NCBI GenBank assembly: GCA_028289405.1
Contig: JANQPP010000109.1
Coordinates: forward strand, 177,835 to 241,834
Source of the DNA: Pirellulales bacterium
GTDB taxonomy: Bacteria; Planctomycetota; Planctomycetia; Pirellulales; JANQPP01
Direction of reading: 5' to 3'
Length of the DNA stretch: 64,000 bases
In this document: positions 59,447 to 64,000 of the stretch, piece by piece
Numbering within the stretch: the first letter of the stretch is position 1
Layout of the letters: each line of letters begins with the position of its first letter
Made by a program: the position numbers and the translations under genes
Notes under the pieces: model-generated
Database searches by the model: none
Seen by the model: the letters and a program-made list of their open reading frames with translations, nothing else
What the model was told of the DNA's origin: nothing

Positions 59447-59769
59447 GGTTATCTGCCTCGGTGGGAACGGTTGCTAATGGAATGCCAGTCGCTTCAATGG
59501 CTACCATTATTCGCCACACTGCCGAATAGGGCAAACGGAGGCGGGGGATTTCGGACATGGACACCGCTGCCTGGACAAATTCCCGCTGGTCTCCTCGCTC
59601 ATGGGGTGACATCAGTTATCTGGAACTATCGGAGACGAGACGGTTTGTGAAACGTTGAGTTCGTGAAAGTGTCCCGGGATTTCAGCGGAATCGCGGGTGG
59701 GATACAACGTGAGTTATATTGGCTAGGGTCAACCGTTTCCCCGACGGCTCTCTTCCACAGAGAAAAACG
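59447..59769. other. Divergent intergenic region between ThuA gene and the large caspase-like gene
   Basis: About 320 bases that must carry both promoters. Short frames here (59361-59612, 59626-59841, antisense) are not protein-like. No operator-like repeat stood out. Confidence 0.35.
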
Positions 59770-62700
59770 ATGCCAAGAGAAACCCCATCCCGGTCCGGAA
59801 GCCATCGCTCTTGGCGCAAAGCAGGCGAGACCAGAGGGCACACTTCGTCCCGTGCCGCCGCACGCTGGGCGACGACGTTCCTAGTCCTGCTGCTGGTGGG
59901 GCTGTTCGCCTGGGTGCTGTGGGTATTCATTCCGTCCCGCGTGTTTCACATGCATTTCGTGGCCATCACGACGGGCGAGGCCCACATCGGAGTGCCAGTC
60001 TTGCCGTTTCGCCAAGAAGACCTGATTTCACTGCGGGAAGCCAACCTGACCACCGCCTCCTTTCATGACTTCAGTGTTCTGCTCGAAGCCGACAAGCTGC
60101 AAGGTCTGGGGCAACGGCTGCGAAATCTGGACATCGAACCCAAGGACGCGGTGATCCTGCACGTCTCCGCGCACGGCGTTTCCGATCAAGGATCCGCCTA
60201 CCTGCTGGGGCGCGATTTCGATGGTTTGGATCCGAATCGGGCGCGTTACCAAATCGGCGAACTGTTGCGTCCGCTAGAGGAAATCTCGGCCCGTGTGAAA
60301 TTCCTCTCACTCGACGTGGGAAGCATGCCTTGGGACCCGCTGTTGGGACTAGCGGCCAATGAACTTCCTCGTCTGTTGGCGGAAGAGGTGGCGAGTCATG
60401 ACGATCCCGAGCTGTGGGTCATGGTTTCCCACGGTCTCTTGGAAAACAACTGCGTGGACTATCAGGCGGAAAGGACCACGTTTGGCCACGGCGTGGTCCG
60501 GGGATTGCGCGGCGCGGCCGACGACCCATTGCGTGGCGGCAATGGCGACGGCCAAGTCGCCGTGGATGAGCTTTATCGATTTGTCGCGGAGGATTGCCAT
60601 CACCAAAGTGGCGGACGTCAGATGCCGCTGTTGTTGCATGGCGGAGAAGGGCTCGTACCGCTGTCGAAAGTTTCGTCGGAGATTTTTCTCTCTTGGGCCG
60701 AAGCGGTTTCTCCCGAGGATGACTCGGAAGACGCGGATAGCGACGAAAATACGGAAGTAGACAAAACGGACAAGGACTCAACACCCGAAGCAAACACGCA
60801 GGTTGCTGGCGCTGAGGGACAAGAACCATCGACACAAGCCGATAGCGCGGCGATGCCCGCCGAGGAAGCTGGCGAGTCTCCGCCTGACACCACAACAGCA
60901 AGGACAGCCCCAAGAAGTCAAGATGCCTTGGAATTCGCGTTGGAGGAAGCGTGGCGCGTTCGTGACCGCTTTGACCGCCTGGCGGTAACTGAAGACCGCT
61001 GGGTTCCCGCCGAGTATGCCCCTCAACTGTGGCAAGCGTGGAATACATGGCTCACGCATGTCGATCAGGCTTCTAGGGCGGGAATGGCATTCGATCGCGC
61101 GGGGCTGGTACGGCAAGTGGAGGCACAAACAGCAGTGCTCCGCACGTTGCTGGAAGATCCGCGATCCTGGAATCATCCCGCTTCTGGCCAACGCATTGCC
61201 CAACGGCTGGCGGTTGCCGCCTACGACTTCGAGCACTCCACGAAAAAGGCATCGTTCGACGATCCATCTCCCGAGTTTCAGACCGTAACTCGGGCGATTC
61301 GAGCTTACTACCGCGCCGCCGGACAAATTCCGGGCCTCATCGATTGGCACGCCACGGTGAGTTGGACCTGGCCGAACCGTCGCGATGTCGACGCGCTTCA
61401 CGCGCGTCTGCAAGAGTTGATGAGCCATGTGGCAGACTTCGCCACGACCTTGCGATCTCGAAAGGATCAACGTGTGGCCTCGGACGTTGGTTCCGATTCA
61501 CTGGTGGCACGCGCGCGGCTGATCGAGGAGTCCTTGGCCGAACTGGATGCCCTGCGTGAACAACAAGTGGTTTCCCTGGAGCGGCAAGCGGCGGATCCTT
61601 CTTATCGGAGTGGGCTCGCCCGACTTTTGGAATTGCCGCTGTGGACAACGGAGGAACGAAAACGGCTCATTGCCAGCTTACGATTGGCAAACCGGTCCTC
61701 GGAAAGTGACAAACCGCCGGCGGCGCTGGCGGATATCGACATGCCCACGCTTTCGGTGGATCCAGCGGTCATGCGGCGGATTGCCCAAACCTTGGAGCTG
61801 TGGCAGCGGTGGACAACGAGCGTCGATACGCCTTTCGGGAATTCCCAGACAAATTCCGAGGCGGGCTGGCGGGAGCTTTCCCAAGTAACAGCAGGCACTG
61901 ACCGGGCGTGGGAAGTTTTACGAGACATCGGGGCGAGCCTGCGCGGACAGCTTTTGGACCTCCGGCAATTGCCGCGTGACGGCGGACAGAACGCGACGGC
62001 GGATGGATTGTGGCGCGTAAACGGTGACGGGCGACAATTCCTCGAGGATGGCCACGAAATCGCCGCGAACCTGTTCTTCCCTGAATGCCACCTGCTGCCA
62101 CCGAAACCCGAGGAAACTGTCGAAATCGTGCAATCGCCGGGGGGGGACATCCGTCTTTCCCCCGAGGCGGAGACCTTAGCCCTAACGATCCTGCCGAGCC
62201 GCCAGGACCTGCGTTCGGTCAACGTCACCTTGCGATTCGATGAAAGCCTGTTAAGGCTGCGGGATGGCCAGGGAAACCTGGTCGCCAGTGGCCGCCGGAT
62301 GACGATTCCACTTGCCGGTAATCAGCGCGCCACCGCGGATTGGAAAGTTAGCCTTGCCCGATCGTATGCGGAGGCGGCTGGCCAGGAATTTTCGGTCGTG
62401 GCGGAGATTGAGGCTGGCGAGATGCGTCGCACCTGGCCCATGCGGCTACTCGTCCCGCGACCCAATGAGGTCGAGTTGGTCGTGGAACGCATCGTGCCCG
62501 TGGAGAGGGCCCGCCAATACGGGCGGCACGGGACAGAGCTGCACGCTTTTCCTAACCGCACGACGCATTTTCGGCTGCTGCTGTCCAACCTCTCCGATAT
62601 CCCCAAGGAAGTGCAAGTGGGCCTGTACGCGGTTCCACCCACGACTTGGGCACCGGGCAGGCTCGTGGATGAGCGCGGGCATGTGTTCGAGGATGTGGAA

Positions 62701-64000
62701 TACTCCATGTTCCAAGCAGGTACCGATCGGCTTCTGCCGGGCTTGCGCCCCCTTTTGGAGACTGCCGGAACGGTATCACTGCCTGTGGGGGGGGATCCTC
62801 GCGCGGTCTCCTGGTCTTTGCCCGCGAGCGGAAATGAAAGCGGTACTGAACCGGTGGCGGCTAGTTCAGGTCAGGATGAATTCAAGCCGCTGGACATCAC
62901 GCATGGCCTCATGTGCAGGATTACGAGCGCCGGCAATTCCACGGAAGCCTGGACCAAATGGATCGAGATTCATCCTGTCCATCCCCACGAGTTTTTGGAC
63001 GTCAACGTGCGTTACGACTTGCGGCAAGCCGTCGTGGAGGCCCGCCCAATTCCCGACAAAACTCCGCAGCTTTCGCGCGAACCGCTCGAAATCGTTTGGG
63101 ACACCCGGCAAGAAATTCCGCCCGAGTCGCAGCGGAGCGACCAGGGAACGCTGCGGGTCCCTTCAGGCGATGTTCGCCTCTTCGCGGAGTTGCCCCCCCA
63201 TCGCACACGCTCCGCGCTGATTCCCTTGGACGTTGACGGCTACCCGCATGCTTTTCTCTTCCGCGTGGGGCGCGACGTAGCGCAAGAGGGCCGTGACATA
63301 CGGCGGGATGCCCGTCGGATACGAATTGATTCACTCACTCTCGGCAATAGGGAATATCGGGCGATGCCAACCGGGGGAACCTCTCCGCCCGCTGCGGGAG
63401 GCGGGGAGCAGGAAGTCTTCGATTTGCGCCAGTCCCAGGCCGCGGCTTTTTCCGCCGCCGAGGCGGCCAAATCGCCATTGCAGATCAAGTTTCACGCGGA
63501 CTTGCCGATCAACACGTTCACGCTACGTGGCCGGGAAGAGTATGTCGAATTGGCCCTCGAAGGAACCAGCGCCGCTCGGCAGCGATTCCACGCCGATCGT
63601 GAAATGCAGGCATCCATCACCGGGATCGACGGCGAGAGTCTTTCCGTTGAAACACGCATTTCCAATTTCACGGTGCCATTTGATTTGCGTGGGCTACAGG
63701 GCAAGGCACGGCTGGTGGCCCGCGCGCAGATTGCTGGCGGCACGCCCCCGGACGATGCAGTGGACATCATCGTGGATGGCCAGCCGCCACGTTTTTTACG
63801 ACCTCAGATCCCATCACGAGTCCGTGTGGGAGAGGCCGTGCTGGCATACCTGGAAATCGCGGATTTGTCCGGACCGGCTCGCGTGGAAGCGGGTCTAGTC
63901 GCGCGGCGCGACGAGGAGTTGCCGGCGGACAAGGCACTTGTGAAAACCGATTTTCCGCCAAACAACACCGGAAACTGGCCCGTGAGTTTCTCCATTCCCT
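59770..64000 (+). CDS. Very large membrane-anchored protein with degenerate caspase-like domain (C-terminus beyond window)
   Basis: Translating from ATG 59770 gives an uninterrupted frame of 1410 codons to the window end. A polar N-terminus precedes one membrane helix near residues 36-56. Residues 60-290 follow the caspase/metacaspase-like fold order: VILHVSAHG with His135 at the catalytic His position, then the strand FLSLDVGSM at 178-186, where the Asp-x-Cys of active enzymes reads Asp182-Val183-Gly184. A late TTFGHGVVRGLRG and NGDGQVAVDELYRFV (258-272) are typical of the fold. The catalytic Cys is therefore missing. An Asp/Glu/Thr-rich linker (about 311-395), a helical region (400-730) and then beta-rich domains (730-1410+) follow, with MPTGGTSPPAAGGG near 1199 between two of them. 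The stop was not reached. It is probably exported through its helix, with the bulk outside the cytoplasm; this is inference. Confidence 0.8.
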   Translation, partial: MPRETPSRSGSHRSWRKAGETRGHTSSRAAARWATTFLVLLLVGLFAWVLWVFIPSRVFHMHFVAITTGEAHIGVPVLPFRQEDLISLREANLTTASFHDFSVLLEADKLQGLGQRLRNLDIEPKDAVILHVSAHGVSDQGSAYLLGRDFDGLDPNRARYQIGELLRPLEEISARVKFLSLDVGSMPWDPLLGLAANELPRLLAEEVASHDDPELWVMVSHGLLENNCVDYQAERTTFGHGVVRGLRGAADDPLRGGNGDGQVAVDELYRFVAEDCHHQSGGRQMPLLLHGGEGLVPLSKVSSEIFLSWAEAVSPEDDSEDADSDENTEVDKTDKDSTPEANTQVAGAEGQEPSTQADSAAMPAEEAGESPPDTTTARTAPRSQDALEFALEEAWRVRDRFDRLAVTEDRWVPAEYAPQLWQAWNTWLTHVDQASRAGMAFDRAGLVRQVEAQTAVLRTLLEDPRSWNHPASGQRIAQRLAVAAYDFEHSTKKASFDDPSPEFQTVTRAIRAYYRAAGQIPGLIDWHATVSWTWPNRRDVDALHARLQELMSHVADFATTLRSRKDQRVASDVGSDSLVARARLIEESLAELDALREQQVVSLERQAADPSYRSGLARLLELPLWTTEERKRLIASLRLANRSSESDKPPAALADIDMPTLSVDPAVMRRIAQTLELWQRWTTSVDTPFGNSQTNSEAGWRELSQVTAGTDRAWEVLRDIGASLRGQLLDLRQLPRDGGQNATADGLWRVNGDGRQFLEDGHEIAANLFFPECHLLPPKPEETVEIVQSPGGDIRLSPEAETLALTILPSRQDLRSVNVTLRFDESLLRLRDGQGNLVASGRRMTIPLAGNQRATADWKVSLARSYAEAAGQEFSVVAEIEAGEMRRTWPMRLLVPRPNEVELVVERIVPVERARQYGRHGTELHAFPNRTTHFRLLLSNLSDIPKEVQVGLYAVPPTTWAPGRLVDERGHVFEDVEYSMFQAGTDRLLPGLRPLLETAGTVSLPVGGDPRAVSWSLPASGNESGTEPVAASSGQDEFKPLDITHGLMCRITSAGNSTEAWTKWIEIHPVHPHEFLDVNVRYDLRQAVVEARPIPDKTPQLSREPLEIVWDTRQEIPPESQRSDQGTLRVPSGDVRLFAELPPHRTRSALIPLDVDGYPHAFLFRVGRDVAQEGRDIRRDARRIRIDSLTLGNREYRAMPTGGTSPPAAGGGEQEVFDLRQSQAAAFSAAEAAKSPLQIKFHADLPINTFTLRGREEYVELALEGTSAARQRFHADREMQASITGIDGESLSVETRISNFTVPFDLRGLQGKARLVARAQIAGGTPPDDAVDIIVDGQPPRFLRPQIPSRVRVGEAVLAYLEIADLSGPARVEAGLVARRDEELPADKALVKTDFPPNNTGNWPVSFSIP

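Overview
The window looks like a chromosomal segment of a planctomycete, probably a Pirellulales-type lineage. This is inferred from gene content: two Cys-type sulfatases, a BBP7-like outer-membrane barrel, secreted proteins resembling the planctomycete DUF1598, DUF1570 and DUF6655 families, PQQ-like beta-propellers, a ThuA-domain protein, and many secreted or lipoprotein-anchored proteins in short, mixed-strand transcription units. The DNA is moderately GC-rich. I see no rRNA or tRNA gene, CRISPR array, transposase, integrase or phage gene, so this reads as ordinary chromosome rather than an island.

Layout, left to right. 1-5035: a split FetA/FetB-type (YbbL/YbbM) metal exporter. fetB runs off the left edge behind an OmpR/QseC-like two-component pair, and fetA lies about 4 kb away on the same strand. 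Between them is an oppositely oriented secreted protein with an Asn/Asp/Gly tract, and an 11-bp-period direct repeat sits in the divergent promoter region. 5333-15400: a forward run of hflK-hflC, gamma-glutamyltranspeptidase, aldehyde dehydrogenase, an FdhF/YdeP-type molybdopterin oxidoreductase and a membrane-fused spermidine-synthase-like protein. 15542-25000: a secreted carbohydrate-type hypothetical, a CDP-alcohol phosphatidyltransferase-like protein with an altered motif, a BNR-repeat sialidase-like protein, a leucine-rich-repeat protein, adenine phosphoribosyltransferase, a bifunctional-nuclease-family protein, a multi-zinc-ribbon protein and a large lipase-like lipoprotein.

25170-41515: a 724-residue coiled-coil protein, xylulokinase, an orphan solute-binding lipoprotein, a UVR-motif protein, RimI, a MarR regulator facing a secreted HExxH peptidase, a sulfatase, a secreted alpha/beta hydrolase, thiol peroxidase Tpx, a zinc-ribbon membrane protein and EgtB. 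41786-52569: threonine synthase, a DUF6655-like lipoprotein, a second sulfatase, a DUF1570-like HExxH protein, a sodium:solute symporter, a BBP7-like barrel and a cysteine-repeat secreted protein with its own strong terminator.

53222-64000: a cupin, two tandem PQQ-type beta-propeller proteins, a receiver domain lacking its phosphoacceptor aspartate, a ThuA protein, and the 5' part of a very large membrane-anchored protein. That protein starts at 59770 and is open to the end of the window (at least 1410 residues). It has a caspase-like fold signature whose catalytic Cys position is Gly. It is the most unusual object here.

Functionally the window mixes housekeeping metabolism (apt, thrC, xylB, rimI, tpx, hflKC) with the secreted polysaccharide and sulfated-glycan equipment typical of planctomycetes. 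No mobile or defence island with a clear multi-gene logic is visible. All family assignments are from reading sequence and motifs, without database searches.
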